From positions 1 to 64,000 of the forward strand of contig NCKB01000013.1 in assembly GCA_002279065.1 (NCBI GenBank): DNA of 64,000 nucleotides, given 5' to 3'. The position numbers and the translations under genes were made by a program. The DNA comes from Lysobacterales bacterium 15-68-25 (GTDB lineage: Bacteria; Pseudomonadota; Gammaproteobacteria; Xanthomonadales; Rhodanobacteraceae). How positions within the stretch are numbered: the first letter of the stretch is position 1; each line of letters begins with the position of its first letter. The notes beneath the pieces are model-generated. The model did not search any database. It was not told the origin of the DNA and saw only the letters and a list, made by a program, of their open reading frames with translations. Below, piece by piece: positions 48,152 to 58,266 of this stretch.

Positions 48152-48270
48152 CGGGAGCGACCGTGGCGCCGGTCGGGAGGGGGGGAACCGGCGCCGTGGG
48201 GGTGCTCGCGTGGCCGCGCGGAGTGCGGGGGGGGGGAGACGGACCGGGGGAGGTCCGCCGCGGGGCCACG
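48113..48270 (-). ncRNA. candidate OxyR-linked small RNA with C-rich loops
   Basis: Read on the minus strand, this stretch folds into hairpins whose loops are mainly cytosine. One is 48252-48256/48241-48245 with loop UCCCCC. Another is 48187-48195/48165-48173 (perfect 9-bp stem) with a 13-nt C-rich loop. The third is the terminator hairpin, whose inner loop is CCCCCCG. An unpaired C10 tract lies at 48227-48236. A possible promoter is TTGTTC (48305-48300), 17 nt, TACCTT (48282-48277). The transcript would be about 150-165 nt. The OxyR-type operator abuts the -35. Both ends are inferred. C-rich-loop sRNAs such as actinobacterial 6C RNA and Xanthomonas sX13 are precedents in style only. Confidence 0.4.
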
Positions 48271-48305
48271 GTGCGCAAGGTACGCCGCCCCATTGCATCG
48301 AACAA

Positions 48306-48342
48306 ATTGATTGTTACCATCGCCGCCATAGTCTGAAGCTAT
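48306..48342. promoter_or_regulatory. OxyR-type operator upstream of oxyR
   Basis: The sequence contains ATTG-N7-CCAT-N7-ATAG-N7-CTAT. The OxyR consensus is ATAG-N7-CTAT-N7-ATAG-N7-CTAT, so two elements are exact and two differ by one base, all with correct spacing. It lies 17 nt before the oxyR ATG, as expected for autoregulation, and abuts the -35 of the candidate divergent RNA. Confidence 0.75.
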
Positions 48343-48359
48343 TCAATGGGAGACGGGCC

Positions 48360-49316
48360 ATGAACCTGCGCGACCTGCAGTACCTGGTGGCGCTGGCCGA
48401 GCATCGCCACTTCGGCCGCGCCGCGGAGGCCTGCTTCGTCAGCCAGCCCACGCTGTCCACCCAGATCAAGAAGCTGGAAGACGAACTCGGCGTGCCGCTG
48501 GTCGAGCGCACGCCGCGCAAGGTGCTGCTGACCGAGGTGGGCAGCGAGATCGCCGCCCGCGCCCGTGAGGTGCTCAACGAGGTCGACCAGATCCGCGCGG
48601 TAGCGCGGCGCACCCGCGACCCCGAGTCCGGCACGGTGCGGCTGGGCATCTTCCCCACCCTCGGTCCGTACCTGCTGCCGCACGCGGTTCCGATGGTAAG
48701 AGCGGCCTTTCCCCGGCTCGAGCTGCTGCTGGTGGAGGAGAAGACCGAGGTGATCCTGCGGCTGCTGCGCGAGGGCAAGCTCGACGTCGGCATCCTCGCC
48801 CTGCCGCTGCACGAAGACAGCCTGCACGTGGAGTTCCTGTTCGAGGAACCGTTCGTGCTGGCGGTGCCGCAGTCGCATGCGCTGGCGCGCCGCCAGGGGC
48901 AGCTCAAGCTCGCCGACCTGTCCAACGAGAGTCTGCTGTTGCTGGAAGACGGCCATTGCCTGCGCGACCAGGCGCTGGAGGTGTGCCACCTGGCCGGCGC
49001 CGGTGAGCGCAACGGCTTCCGCGCCACCAGCCTCGAGACGCTGCGCCAGATGGTCTCGGCCGAGGTCGGCATCACCCTGTTGCCGGTGCTGGCGGTGAAA
49101 CCGCCGGTCGCCCAGTCGGGGAACCTGCGGCTGATCGAGTTCAAGGCGCCGCCACCGAGCCGCCGCCTCGCCATGGTGTGGCGCAAGAGCTCGGCGATGG
49201 ATGGCTTCCTCACCCGCCTGGCCGAAGTGTTCAAGCGGCTCCCGGCGGACCTGCTCGACACCCGCTCGACCGTGACGCCGCCGGCGAAGGGCGACACGGC
49301 GCGATCCGCGGCGTGA
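48360..49316 (+). CDS. oxyR: hydrogen peroxide sensor and LysR-type regulator OxyR
   Basis: The 318-residue LysR-family regulator has an N-terminal winged helix (MNLRDLQYLVALAEHRHFGRAA, SQPTLSTQIKKLEDELG). The regulatory domain contains the redox pair Cys200 and Cys209 in GHCLRDQALEVC, spaced as Cys199/Cys208 of E. coli OxyR. Oxidation to a disulfide switches it on, inducing catalase, Ahp and similar genes. Length is slightly above E. coli OxyR because of a polar C-terminal tail. GGGAGA precedes the ATG at 6 nt. An OxyR-type operator lies just upstream, indicating autoregulation. An upstream open frame has no similarity. Confidence 0.96.
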   Translation: MNLRDLQYLVALAEHRHFGRAAEACFVSQPTLSTQIKKLEDELGVPLVERTPRKVLLTEVGSEIAARAREVLNEVDQIRAVARRTRDPESGTVRLGIFPTLGPYLLPHAVPMVRAAFPRLELLLVEEKTEVILRLLREGKLDVGILALPLHEDSLHVEFLFEEPFVLAVPQSHALARRQGQLKLADLSNESLLLLEDGHCLRDQALEVCHLAGAGERNGFRATSLETLRQMVSAEVGITLLPVLAVKPPVAQSGNLRLIEFKAPPPSRRLAMVWRKSSAMDGFLTRLAEVFKRLPADLLDTRSTVTPPAKGDTARSAA

Positions 49317-49347
49317 CCGCACGATCCGCAGCGACCACGACGACGCC

Positions 49348-49953
49348 ATGAACGGACGCCAGCTCGGGCTCGCCCTCGCCGCCGTGGTGGTACTGGGGGG
49401 CGCGGTGCACGGCTGGCGCCACGGCCGCCCGGTGCACGACGATCCCGGCGTGCTTGCACCCGATCCGCCCGAACAGGTCGATCTGGACACCCCGGCGCAG
49501 CTGCAGCGCGGCGACCTCACCCTCACCACGCGGGCGCACTTCGAGCTCACCGCGCGCGTCCTGTCGCGCGAGGACTACCGCTTCGACGAAGGCGCCTCGC
49601 TGGCCCCGACTGATCTGGCGCTGGGCTGGGGCCGCATGTCCGACAGCGCAGTGCTGGACCGCATCCGCATCAGCCAGGGTGGCCGCTTCTACCACTGGCA
49701 CGTGGACGACTTCCCGATTCCTCGACGCGAGATCGAGCGCTCCAGCGCCAACATGCACATCATCCCGGCGGACGCTGGCGTGCGCGGCATGCTCTCGCGG
49801 GTACGCCCCGGCGAGGTGGTGCACATCGAGGGCTTCCTGGTGGATGCGCGACGGCCCGACGGCTGGCACTGGGACACCTCGCTCACCCGCGACGACACCG
49901 GCAACGGGGCCTGCGAGCTGGTGTTCGTCGAGTCGCTGATCATCGACCGCTAG
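49348..49953 (+). CDS. membrane-anchored protein of unknown function
   Basis: The 201-residue protein has one N-terminal hydrophobic helix (LGLALAAVVVLGGAV) and then a soluble, probably periplasmic domain. Conserved-looking segments are LALGWGRMSD, ISQGGRFYHWHVDDFPIP, SSANMHIIPAD, GEVVHIEGFLVDARRPDGWHWDTSLTRDDTGNGACELVFVESL. The run of aromatic and His residues (RFYHWHVDDF) and the single Cys are notable. I recognise this as a conserved uncharacterised family but can give no function. It follows oxyR by 31 nt and may be co-transcribed with it. It converges on apt. Confidence 0.72.
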   Translation: MNGRQLGLALAAVVVLGGAVHGWRHGRPVHDDPGVLAPDPPEQVDLDTPAQLQRGDLTLTTRAHFELTARVLSREDYRFDEGASLAPTDLALGWGRMSDSAVLDRIRISQGGRFYHWHVDDFPIPRREIERSSANMHIIPADAGVRGMLSRVRPGEVVHIEGFLVDARRPDGWHWDTSLTRDDTGNGACELVFVESLIIDR

Positions 49954-49972
49954 CGCAGGCGCGCCGCGATCG

Positions 49973-50500
49973 TCAGTAGTGCAGCAGGCTGTGCAGCGGC
50001 GTGACGCGGTCCCAGCGCGCGCGGCCACCGAGCGCGTCCAGCTCGATCACCACGGCGGCCCCGGCCAGCTCGGCGCCGAGCTCGACCACCAGCGCCCGCG
50101 CCGCGGCCAGCGTGCCGCCGGTGGCCAGCACGTCGTCGACGATCAGCGTGCGCTCGCCCGGGCGCAGTGCGCCGGTGCGCGCCTCCAGCCGGTCGCTGCC
50201 GTATTCGAGTTCGTAGTCCACGCCGGTGACCGGCGGCGGCAGCTTGCCCGGCTTGCGCAGCGGCACGAAGCCGGCCTTGAGCTTCTGCGCCAGCGCCGCG
50301 CCGAAGATGAAGCCGCGCGACTCGATCCCGCACACCGCCTGTACGCCCTGCCCCAGCCACGGCTCGGCCAGCGCATCGATGCAACGGGCGAACGCGCCGG
50401 CGTTGGCGAGCAAGGGGGTGATGTCGCGGAACACGATGCCGGGCTTGGGAAAGTCCGGCACGGCGTGAATCAGGGAAGCGAAGTCGGTCATCGGCATCAT
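49973..50500 (-). CDS. apt: adenine phosphoribosyltransferase
   Basis: The roughly 175-residue salvage enzyme makes AMP from adenine and PRPP. It has DFPKPGIVFRDITPLL near the N-terminus, the flexible loop region VPLRKPGKLPPPV, and the PRPP motif LIVDDVLATGGTLAAA. Length fits the family. The start at 50500 overlaps the stop of the upstream transporter gene by ATGA; Mets at 50497 and 50491 (MTDFASL, the commonest family start) are alternatives, and no strong ribosome binding site decides. It is the last gene of the DUF2007-DMT-apt unit. Confidence 0.95.
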   Translation of the reverse strand: MMPMTDFASLIHAVPDFPKPGIVFRDITPLLANAGAFARCIDALAEPWLGQGVQAVCGIESRGFIFGAALAQKLKAGFVPLRKPGKLPPPVTGVDYELEYGSDRLEARTGALRPGERTLIVDDVLATGGTLAAARALVVELGAELAGAAVVIELDALGGRARWDRVTPLHSLLHY

Positions 50501-51441
50501 CCGGAAACAGGGGGCGGTAGCGGCCGGCGGCGGCGCAACGCGCCGAGCAGGATACCGGCCAGCGCCAGCACCAGCCCGCACCAGTCCGTCACGCTGGTCG
50601 GACGGCCGAACAGCAGCACGTCCACGACGAAGGCCAGCGCCGGCTGCAACAGGAGCAGCAGGCCGACCAGCGAGGCCGGCAGCCGCGGCATCGCGCGCCC
50701 GATCAGCAGCCACGCCACCACCTGGCCGAGCAGGCCGAGCGCCAGCAGCGACAGCCAGCCGCGCACGGTGGTCAGTGCCATCGCCTCGCCGTCGGCGAGG
50801 CACCACAGGGCCAGCACGCCGGCGCACAGCAGGCTCATCAGGCCGAGGAACTGCGCCGGCGGCAGCGCCGTGTGCCCGGCCAGCGCGCGACGGAAACTCA
50901 GCAGGTACACGGTGTAGGCCAGGCAGCTGGCCAGGCCGAACCACACGCCGAGCCGATGCTGCGCATCGACCAGCGACCAGTGCGCGCCCACCAGCAGCCA
51001 CAACCCGGCCAGTGCCAGCGCCATGCCCGGCCAAAACGCCGGTGCGAGTCGCTCGCGATAGGCCAGCACGCCGACCACGGCGAGCAGGAACACCTGGAAG
51101 TTGGTGAGCAGGGTGGCCACGCCCGGGCCGACCCACAGGATCGACCGGTGCCACAGGATCAGGTCCGCCGCCAGACCGATCGCCGGCAGCAGTGCCAAGG
51201 CCACGTCGCGGCTGCGGATCGCCTGCCAGCGACCGCTGAGCGCCACCCAGCCGAACAGCGCGGTGCCGCCGAACATCATGCGGTAGAACGCCGATACGCC
51301 CGGCGCCACCTGCGCCAGCACCACGAAGATGCTGGTGCACGACAGCAGCGCGGCGCCCAGCGCCATGGTCAGCACGTCGGCACGATGCAGCAGCGGGTGA
51401 TCGGCCGGACGCGCCGGCGCGACAGGGGCAGTAGCACTCAT
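50497..51441 (-). CDS. DMT-superfamily (EamA) transporter
   Basis: The 314-residue inner-membrane protein has about ten helices arranged as two EamA repeats (about 25-150 and 165-300). Examples are [40 protein letters not shown] with GERLAP-like [12 protein letters not shown], and [41 protein letters not shown] in the second half. Members export amino acids, nucleobases or other metabolites. Clustering with apt suggests but does not show a purine-related substrate. The gene starts 8 nt after the DUF2007 gene and overlaps apt by ATGA. Confidence 0.88.
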   Translation of the reverse strand: MSATAPVAPARPADHPLLHRADVLTMALGAALLSCTSIFVVLAQVAPGVSAFYRMMFGGTALFGWVALSGRWQAIRSRDVALALLPAIGLAADLILWHRSILWVGPGVATLLTNFQVFLLAVVGVLAYRERLAPAFWPGMALALAGLWLLVGAHWSLVDAQHRLGVWFGLASCLAYTVYLLSFRRALAGHTALPPAQFLGLMSLLCAGVLALWCLADGEAMALTTVRGWLSLLALGLLGQVVAWLLIGRAMPRLPASLVGLLLLLQPALAFVVDVLLFGRPTSVTDWCGLVLALAGILLGALRRRRPLPPPVSG

Positions 51442-51449
51442 CGGAGGAT

Positions 51450-51728
51450 TCAGGCGGGCAGCGGACCGTCCAGGTCCGGACCGATTTCCCAGGCAGCCGC
51501 CTCGGCGCGCGAGACGGCCAGCGCACGCTCGACTTCGGCCACCACCGGGGCGGCCGCCTCGCGCGCCACCTCGGGCACCATCACCGCCACGTAGTCGATC
51601 GCCGGCAACTGGCCGACGCCGCCGGTGAGGTATTCCCCGGTGACGAACGCGGGGATGCCGGCGCGCTCCAGCGCGTCTTTCACCAGATGGGCATCGATCA
51701 GCGATTCGGCGCGATAGGCAATGTGCAT
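51450..51728 (-). CDS. DUF2007 putative signal-transducing protein
   Basis: The 92-residue cytosolic protein matches DUF2007: [43 protein letters not shown], then [25 protein letters not shown]. This ferredoxin-like small domain is annotated as a putative signal-transduction component without firm data. An inverted repeat (51732-51737/51742-51747) lies where its ribosome binding site would be, so translation could be structure-controlled. It leads the three-gene unit with DMT and apt and is divergent from glnS. Confidence 0.82.
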   Translation of the reverse strand: MHIAYRAESLIDAHLVKDALERAGIPAFVTGEYLTGGVGQLPAIDYVAVMVPEVAREAAAPVVAEVERALAVSRAEAAAWEIGPDLDGPLPA

Positions 51729-51869
51729 GACCCGCACGCTAGTGCGGAACCGGCACTCCGGCAAGCACCGCGGCCATCCCGGGCAAGCCGCCGCACGGGG
51801 TGGCCGGGCGGCGGCTACGGGGTAAACTGCAAGGATTTTCCCCGTCACGCGCCGCGAGCCATCCGCCCG

Positions 51870-53624
<1,755 letters not shown>

Positions 53625-53629
53625 GCACG

Positions 53630-54193
53630 ATGGGGAACATTCCGCAGCAGATCCACCTGACCCTGCCGCCGTGGCTGGCCGACGTCGCCGACGCCTCGCG
53701 CCTCTATGTCACCGACGAGGAACGCGTGGGGCTGGCGATCGAGCTGTCGCGCCATAACGTGGCACTGAGCGGCGGCGGCCCGTTCGGTGCCGCGGTATTC
53801 GATGGCGAGGGGCGGCTGATCGCCGCCGGGGTCAACCGCGTCATCGCGCAGAACTGCTCGGTGGCCCACGCCGAGATGATGGCCTACATGGGCGCGCAGC
53901 AGCGCCTGGCCCGGTTCCGTCTCAACGAGGACGGCGGTCGCTACGTGCTGGCCAGCAGCGCACAGCCCTGCTGCCAGTGCTACGGCGCCACCGTGTGGGC
54001 CGGCATCGACGAATTGCTGATCGGTGCCCGCGCCGAGGACGTGGAAGAGCTCACCGAGTTCGACGAGGGCCCGCTTCCGGCCGACTGGACCGGCGAGCTG
54101 GCCCGCCGCGGCATCGCCGTGCGTCGCGACATCCTGCGTCACGAAGCCCGGGCGGTGCTGGCCGCCTACGGCGCCACCGGACCGCACTATTGA
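53630..54193 (+). CDS. nucleoside/nucleobase deaminase (CMP/dCMP deaminase fold)
   Basis: The 187-residue protein has the zinc-site motifs of the cytidine/guanine deaminase fold: VAHAEMMA (HAE) and SAQPCCQCYGA (PCxxC). An upstream GPFGAAVFDGEGRLIAAGVNRV strand pair is also present. It resembles guanine deaminase/tRNA-specific deaminase-type nucleoside deaminases, but the substrate cannot be fixed; tRNA adenosine deaminase is less likely because the flanking residues differ. It is 5 nt after glnS and overlaps the TVP38-family gene by 4 nt, so the three are likely one transcript. Confidence 0.85.
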   Translation: MGNIPQQIHLTLPPWLADVADASRLYVTDEERVGLAIELSRHNVALSGGGPFGAAVFDGEGRLIAAGVNRVIAQNCSVAHAEMMAYMGAQQRLARFRLNEDGGRYVLASSAQPCCQCYGATVWAGIDELLIGARAEDVEELTEFDEGPLPADWTGELARRGIAVRRDILRHEARAVLAAYGATGPHY

Positions 54194-54903
54194 GCCGCCT
54201 GCGTGCCGCGCTGCCGCTGATCCTGCTGGTCCTGGCCGGCGTGGTGCTGTACGCGTCCGGCGCGCTGTCGCAGCTCAGTCCGGAGTACCTGGTCGCCCAT
54301 CAGGTCCGCATGCGCGCCGAGATCGCCGCCAACCCGTGGCTGGCCAGGCTCAGCTACATCGGCCTGCTCACGCTCGGCATGGCCACCGGCATCCCGGGCA
54401 CCATCGTGATCATCCTCGCCGGCGGCTTCGCGTTCGGCGTGGTGGAGGGCACGATCTACTCCTCGATCGCGCTCACGCTGGGCTCGCTGATCCTGTTCCT
54501 GGCCAGCCGCTATGCGTTCGGCGCCGGGCGCAAGCATCCGCCGGCGCTGGTCGAGCGGCTGCGCCACGGCTTCGCCCATCACCCGGTGAGCTACACGCTG
54601 TTCCTGCGCTTCGTGCCGGTGCTGCCATTCGGCGCGGTGACCGTGTGCCTGGCCTGGCTGCGTTGCCGGCTGTGGCTGTTCCTGGGCGCAACCTGGCTGG
54701 GCGGCACGGTGACCCTGGTGTTCGAGACCCTGGTCGGTGCGGGACTGGGCGACGCACTCAGCCAGGCCGACCACATCGGCCTGGGCATGCTGCTCCACCG
54801 CAACGTGCTGCTGCCGCTGGGCGGCATCGCGCTGATCTCGCTGCTGCCGCTGCTGGTCGAACGACTGACCCGCCACCGTCGCGTGCCACCGCCCGGCGCC
54901 TGA
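54190..54903 (+). CDS. TVP38/TMEM64 (SNARE-associated domain) membrane protein
   Basis: The 237-residue inner-membrane protein has about five or six helices and the family core GIPGTIVIILAGGFAFGVVEGTIYSSIALTLGSLILFLASRYAFG, then FLRFVPVLPFGAVTVCLAWL. DedA/TVP38-type proteins are linked to lipid scrambling and membrane homeostasis. The start is a TTG overlapping the preceding stop as TTGA; the hydrophobic segment begins right after it, and the next in-frame GTG is 17 codons later. Its C-terminus is basic (RLTRHRRVPPPGA). Confidence 0.85.
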   Translation: MSRLRAALPLILLVLAGVVLYASGALSQLSPEYLVAHQVRMRAEIAANPWLARLSYIGLLTLGMATGIPGTIVIILAGGFAFGVVEGTIYSSIALTLGSLILFLASRYAFGAGRKHPPALVERLRHGFAHHPVSYTLFLRFVPVLPFGAVTVCLAWLRCRLWLFLGATWLGGTVTLVFETLVGAGLGDALSQADHIGLGMLLHRNVLLPLGGIALISLLPLLVERLTRHRRVPPPGA

Positions 54904-54987
54904 CCCACGCTCGCTACCGGCGCCCCCGCCCCCTAGAATGACGGGTTTGCGGCGCCACGCCGCGACCTTCATCCGCACCCATCCGCC

Positions 54988-55248
54988 ATGCGCCTGTACC
55001 TGCAAACCCCGCCCGCTGCGGCCGAAGCGCCGCGCTACGTCCAGATCGTCCTCGAGCAGGACCTGCTCGGCGGCTGGACGCTGTACCGCGAGACCGGCAC
55101 CCAGGGCGGCAAGGCCACGCTCAAGCGCGAGCAGTTTCTCGAACGCGAGGCGGCCATCGCCGCGTTCGAGAAGGCCCGCGACGCACAACTCAAGCGCGGC
55201 TACCGCGTGATGTTCAGCCAGGGCCTCGACGGCCCCTACGGCCGGTGA
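54988..55248 (+). CDS. WGR-domain-like small protein
   Basis: The 86-residue protein is essentially a single WGR-like domain: [61 protein letters not shown] domains occur in PARP and MolR-type regulators and are thought to bind nucleic acid; stand-alone forms are uncharacterised. The Trp-Gly-Arg itself is replaced by ETGTQGG. Its TGA sits 5 nt before the hemE ATG and overlaps a GTG that could serve as an earlier hemE start. Confidence 0.75.
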   Translation: MRLYLQTPPAAAEAPRYVQIVLEQDLLGGWTLYRETGTQGGKATLKREQFLEREAAIAAFEKARDAQLKRGYRVMFSQGLDGPYGR

Positions 55249-55253
55249 CCGCC

Positions 55254-56324
55254 ATGACCGCTCCCCTGAAGAACGACCGCTTCCTGCGCGCACTGCGCCG
55301 CGAACCCACCGACACCACCCCGATCTGGGTGATGCGCCAGGCCGGCCGCTATCTGCCGGAATACCGCGCCACCCGCGCCCGCGCCGGCAGCTTCATGGGA
55401 CTGGCGCAGCACCCGGAGTTCGCCTGCGAGGTCACGCTGCAGCCGTTGGCGCGCTTCGACCTGGACGCGGCGATCCTGTTCTCCGACATCCTCACCATTC
55501 CCGACGCGATGGGCCTGGGCTTGTCCTTCGCCGCCGGCGAGGGCCCGCAGTTCGCCCATCCGGTGCGCGACGCCGCCGCGATCGACCGGCTGGCCGTGCC
55601 CGACATGGACGGCGAACTGCGCTACGTGATGGACGCGGTGCGCCTGATCCGCAGGGAATTGGACGGCCGCGTACCGCTGATCGGCTTCTCCGGCAGTCCG
55701 TGGACGCTGGCCTGCTACATGGTGGAAGGGTCCGGTTCGCGCGACTTCGCCACGCTCAAGGCGATGTGCTGGAGCGAGCCTGCCGTGGCCCACCGCCTGC
55801 TCGACACGCTGGCGCGCGCCGTGGCGGCCTACCTGATCGCCCAGGCAGATGCCGGCGCGCAGGCACTGATGGTGTTCGACACCTGGGGCGGCCTGCTCGG
55901 CCCGGCCCCGTTCCGCGAGTTCTCACTGCGCTACATGGCGCAGGTGATCGATCTGCTGAAGGCCGACCCGGTGGCCCGCGAGCTGCCCACGATCCTGTTC
56001 TCCAAGGGCGCCGGGCAGCACCTGGCGACAATGGCCGACACCGGCTGTGCCGCGCTGGGCGTGGACTGGACCATCGACCTTGCCGACGCCCGCCGCGCCG
56101 TCGCCGGCAAGGTGGCACTGCAGGGCAACCTGGACCCGGCGATCCTGCGTGCCGGCCCGGATGTGGTGCGCCGCGAGGCGCGCGCCGTGCTGGACAGCTA
56201 CGGCAACCACCCCGGCCACGTGTTCAACCTCGGCCACGGCATCACGCCGGAAGTGGATCCGGACCACGTCGCCGCCCTGGTCGACGAAGTGCATGCCTAC
56301 GGACGCGTGCTGCGGGGCGGCTGA
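55254..56324 (+). CDS. hemE: uroporphyrinogen decarboxylase
   Basis: The 356-residue cytosolic enzyme converts uroporphyrinogen III to coproporphyrinogen III in heme synthesis. The signature [20 protein letters not shown] with its substrate-binding Arg residues is present. Also seen are [12 protein letters not shown] with the active-site Asp, [16 protein letters not shown] and [15 protein letters not shown] near the C-terminus. Length is typical. The ATG at 55254 is preferred over the overlapping GTG at 55245. No other heme gene is adjacent. Confidence 0.97.
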   Translation: MTAPLKNDRFLRALRREPTDTTPIWVMRQAGRYLPEYRATRARAGSFMGLAQHPEFACEVTLQPLARFDLDAAILFSDILTIPDAMGLGLSFAAGEGPQFAHPVRDAAAIDRLAVPDMDGELRYVMDAVRLIRRELDGRVPLIGFSGSPWTLACYMVEGSGSRDFATLKAMCWSEPAVAHRLLDTLARAVAAYLIAQADAGAQALMVFDTWGGLLGPAPFREFSLRYMAQVIDLLKADPVARELPTILFSKGAGQHLATMADTGCAALGVDWTIDLADARRAVAGKVALQGNLDPAILRAGPDVVRREARAVLDSYGNHPGHVFNLGHGITPEVDPDHVAALVDEVHAYGRVLRGG

Positions 56325-56514
56325 TCCCGGCCGCATACAGCGCCCGCTCGTTGAAGCGGAGAGGCTTCCCGTTCGGGGCCATCGCCTTCCAGCGCAGGGC
56401 GCTACCGCGGCACGACGCCCTATCTGCCGCGCTTCGACCGCCCGCCTCGCACGCCATGAACGATGTCTCCCGCGTTCTGCTGTCCGCCGCACGGGCGTCG
56501 GCGTTGCCTTCGTC
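56325..56514. other. gene-free sequence after hemE
   Basis: No supported gene is seen. Open frames cross it with poor agreement to protein families. Together with the following 600 bases it looks like decayed coding sequence. Confidence 0.4.
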
Positions 56515-56760
56515 ATGCTCGCGACCTGCGGCACCGATCATCGCGTACGCGGGCTCGCCGGTGGCTTTTTCCGGCTGTGCAGCCTGGTCGCACTCCGCAA
56601 CCTGCTCGGCGGCGGCGCGCTGGACCTAGGGCCTGGCGCGGCGATGCATCGGTACATGCTCACCGCACTGGGGCAGACCCAGCCCGGCATCGCCGGCGCG
56701 GGGATGGGAATGGGGATGGCCGGCGCCTACGCCCTGACCGGCGACCGTATGCGCCCGTGA
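56515..56760 (+). CDS. doubtful small hydrophobic ORF, possible gene remnant
   Basis: An 81-residue frame from ATG at 56515 contains hydrophobic text (GLAGGFFRLCSLVALRNLLGG) and a Met/Gly run (GAGMGMGMAGAYALTG). Its stop overlaps the ATG of the following DoxX-like pseudogene as TGATG. The overlap and hydrophobicity hint at a former small membrane-protein operon. No family is recognised and the frame could be chance. Confidence 0.2.
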   Translation: MLATCGTDHRVRGLAGGFFRLCSLVALRNLLGGGALDLGPGAAMHRYMLTALGQTQPGIAGAGMGMGMAGAYALTGDRMRP

Positions 56761-57120
56761 TGGGCTCAGGCCCTATTGTCAGACGCCAGCAGTGGCTTGG
56801 CGCGCTAAGTCGCCCTTGCCATTCTTGCCTTCGAGGTAGGCAAGCTCGCCCGCGACCACCAGACGCGCGAGTTCTTTACCGCCTCAGGCTATCCCGCCAC
56901 CCTCATGTCCGCGGTGATGACTGCCGAGATCGTGGGAGCCTTGGGCCAACTCCGTGCCCGCTCGCGATTGGCGGCGACCGGCGGACTGGCCATGCTCATG
57001 CTCCGCGCCATCGCGCATGCACCTGCGCAACGGTGATCCGTTCGCGGATTCTCTCGATGCGCTGCTCACCGCGCCCTCCATCGCCGGGCCGTTCCTCATG
57101 GCGGCGAGCAGGCGACGGCA
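56760..57120 (+). pseudogene. frameshifted DoxX-like family membrane protein
   Basis: Three consecutive frames give one DoxX-like protein. Frame A from the ATG at 56760 reads RRQQWLGAL. Frame B from about 56809 reads VALAILAFEVGKLARDHQTREFFTASGYPATLM...EIVGALG and continues to LAMLMLRAIAHA. Frame C from about 57017 reads HLRNGDPFADSLDALLTAP. The order and content match the four-helix DoxX-like fold (lysine/aromatic start, GYP, ElxGALG, THLR-GDPF). Two frameshifts, near 56800 and near 57015, break it. Sequencing error would have to hit twice, so decay is more likely. Confidence 0.7.
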
Positions 57121-57123
57121 AAC

Positions 57124-58125
57124 TCACGGCGAGCCGGCGCGGGTCCAGACCGCCACGTAGTCCACCACCATCGGACGGCCCGGCTCGGTGGCCGGCGTCG
57201 GGGTATCGCGCCCGCCGGACACGGCGTAGGCGAAGTCGCCGCCCATCGCCACGTCGAGCAGCAGGAAGTAGCCACGCTGGCCGGTGATCTCCTGCCAGGT
57301 GACGGGCGGCAGGCGGTCGCGGGTGACCACGCCGTACAGCTTGCCGTCGAGGTACCAGCGCAGCGCTTCGGGCGCGACGCTGCGGTCCCATTCGAAGGTG
57401 TAGGTATGGAAGCCGTCCTGGCAGCTCGAGCCCTCGCAGGATGCGTGCTGGCCGATGCCGTTGGGCTCGTCGCAGGGACCGCCCGGAGAGACTCCGCAGT
57501 GCAGGGTGCCCCACACCAGGTTCAGCCCGTTGACGTTCTCCATGATGTCGAACTCACCCGCCTGCGGCCAGTTGCCGAGGCGGCGGAAGCTCTCGCCCAG
57601 CGCCCAGAACGCCGGCCAGTAGCCCAGGGCCGCCTCGCCGCTCACCTGCGGCATGCGCAGGCGCGACTCGATGCGCAGCACCCCGCCGTCGGGCGGGCGG
57701 AAATCGTCGCGCCAGGTCTCGATGCGCGCCGAGGTCCATTCGCCCTCGGCGTCACGCAACGGCGTGATGCGCAGGTGCCCGCGGCCGTCCAGGCTGACGT
57801 TGGCCGGATCGTCGGTGTAGCGCTGCACTTCGTGAGTGCCCCAGTGCTGCGGACCGCCGGGGTAGTTGTGGCCGAGGTCGAACTTCCAGCGCGACGGATC
57901 CGGCCGCTGTCCGGCAGCACCGCCGAAGTCGTCGCTGAACACCCGCTGCCAGCCGGGCAGCGTCGGCACGACCGCCTGCACCCCAAGTGCGGGCAAGGCC
58001 AGCAGCCACCCCAGCAACACCAACTGCCAGCACCGCAACCGCGGTGCGCGCCGCCCCCGTTCCACTGACTGCACAACCACACCCCGTTCCGCCGCGGACG
58101 ACCCGCGCTCGACCGATTCTGGCAT
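57124..58125 (-). CDS. secreted glycoside hydrolase family 16 (endo-beta-glucanase-like)
   Basis: The roughly 333-residue protein has a hydrophobic N-terminal signal ([20 protein letters not shown]) after a charged lead. A GH16 jelly-roll follows with the catalytic motif [10 protein letters not shown] (ExDxxE pattern) and supporting residues [42 protein letters not shown] and [16 protein letters not shown]. It probably cleaves laminarin, lichenan or similar beta-glucans outside the cell. The start is uncertain: ATG at 58125 or GTG at 58074, both giving a usable signal. It is divergent from valS with a 141-nt gap. Confidence 0.9.
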   Translation of the reverse strand: MPESVERGSSAAERGVVVQSVERGRRAPRLRCWQLVLLGWLLALPALGVQAVVPTLPGWQRVFSDDFGGAAGQRPDPSRWKFDLGHNYPGGPQHWGTHEVQRYTDDPANVSLDGRGHLRITPLRDAEGEWTSARIETWRDDFRPPDGGVLRIESRLRMPQVSGEAALGYWPAFWALGESFRRLGNWPQAGEFDIMENVNGLNLVWGTLHCGVSPGGPCDEPNGIGQHASCEGSSCQDGFHTYTFEWDRSVAPEALRWYLDGKLYGVVTRDRLPPVTWQEITGQRGYFLLLDVAMGGDFAYAVSGGRDTPTPATEPGRPMVVDYVAVWTRAGSP

Positions 58126-58266
58126 TCCCGACACCCCGGGAAGCACATCCAGCGCACGCTTCGACCGGGACGGCCGCGTTTTGGCAGCCCCCGGCCGGCC
58201 CCGTACAATGGCCGCCTTTGCGTCCAACCCGCGCGCGACCTTCGCCGCGCGCCACTGCGAGTCCCC

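Noticed and set aside
48121-48256. Pure G-quadruplex explanation of the G-rich tract before oxyR
   Set aside because: It cannot be excluded on the plus strand. However, the perfect stems around each G tract and the minus-strand U8 terminator are better explained by a structured minus-strand RNA.
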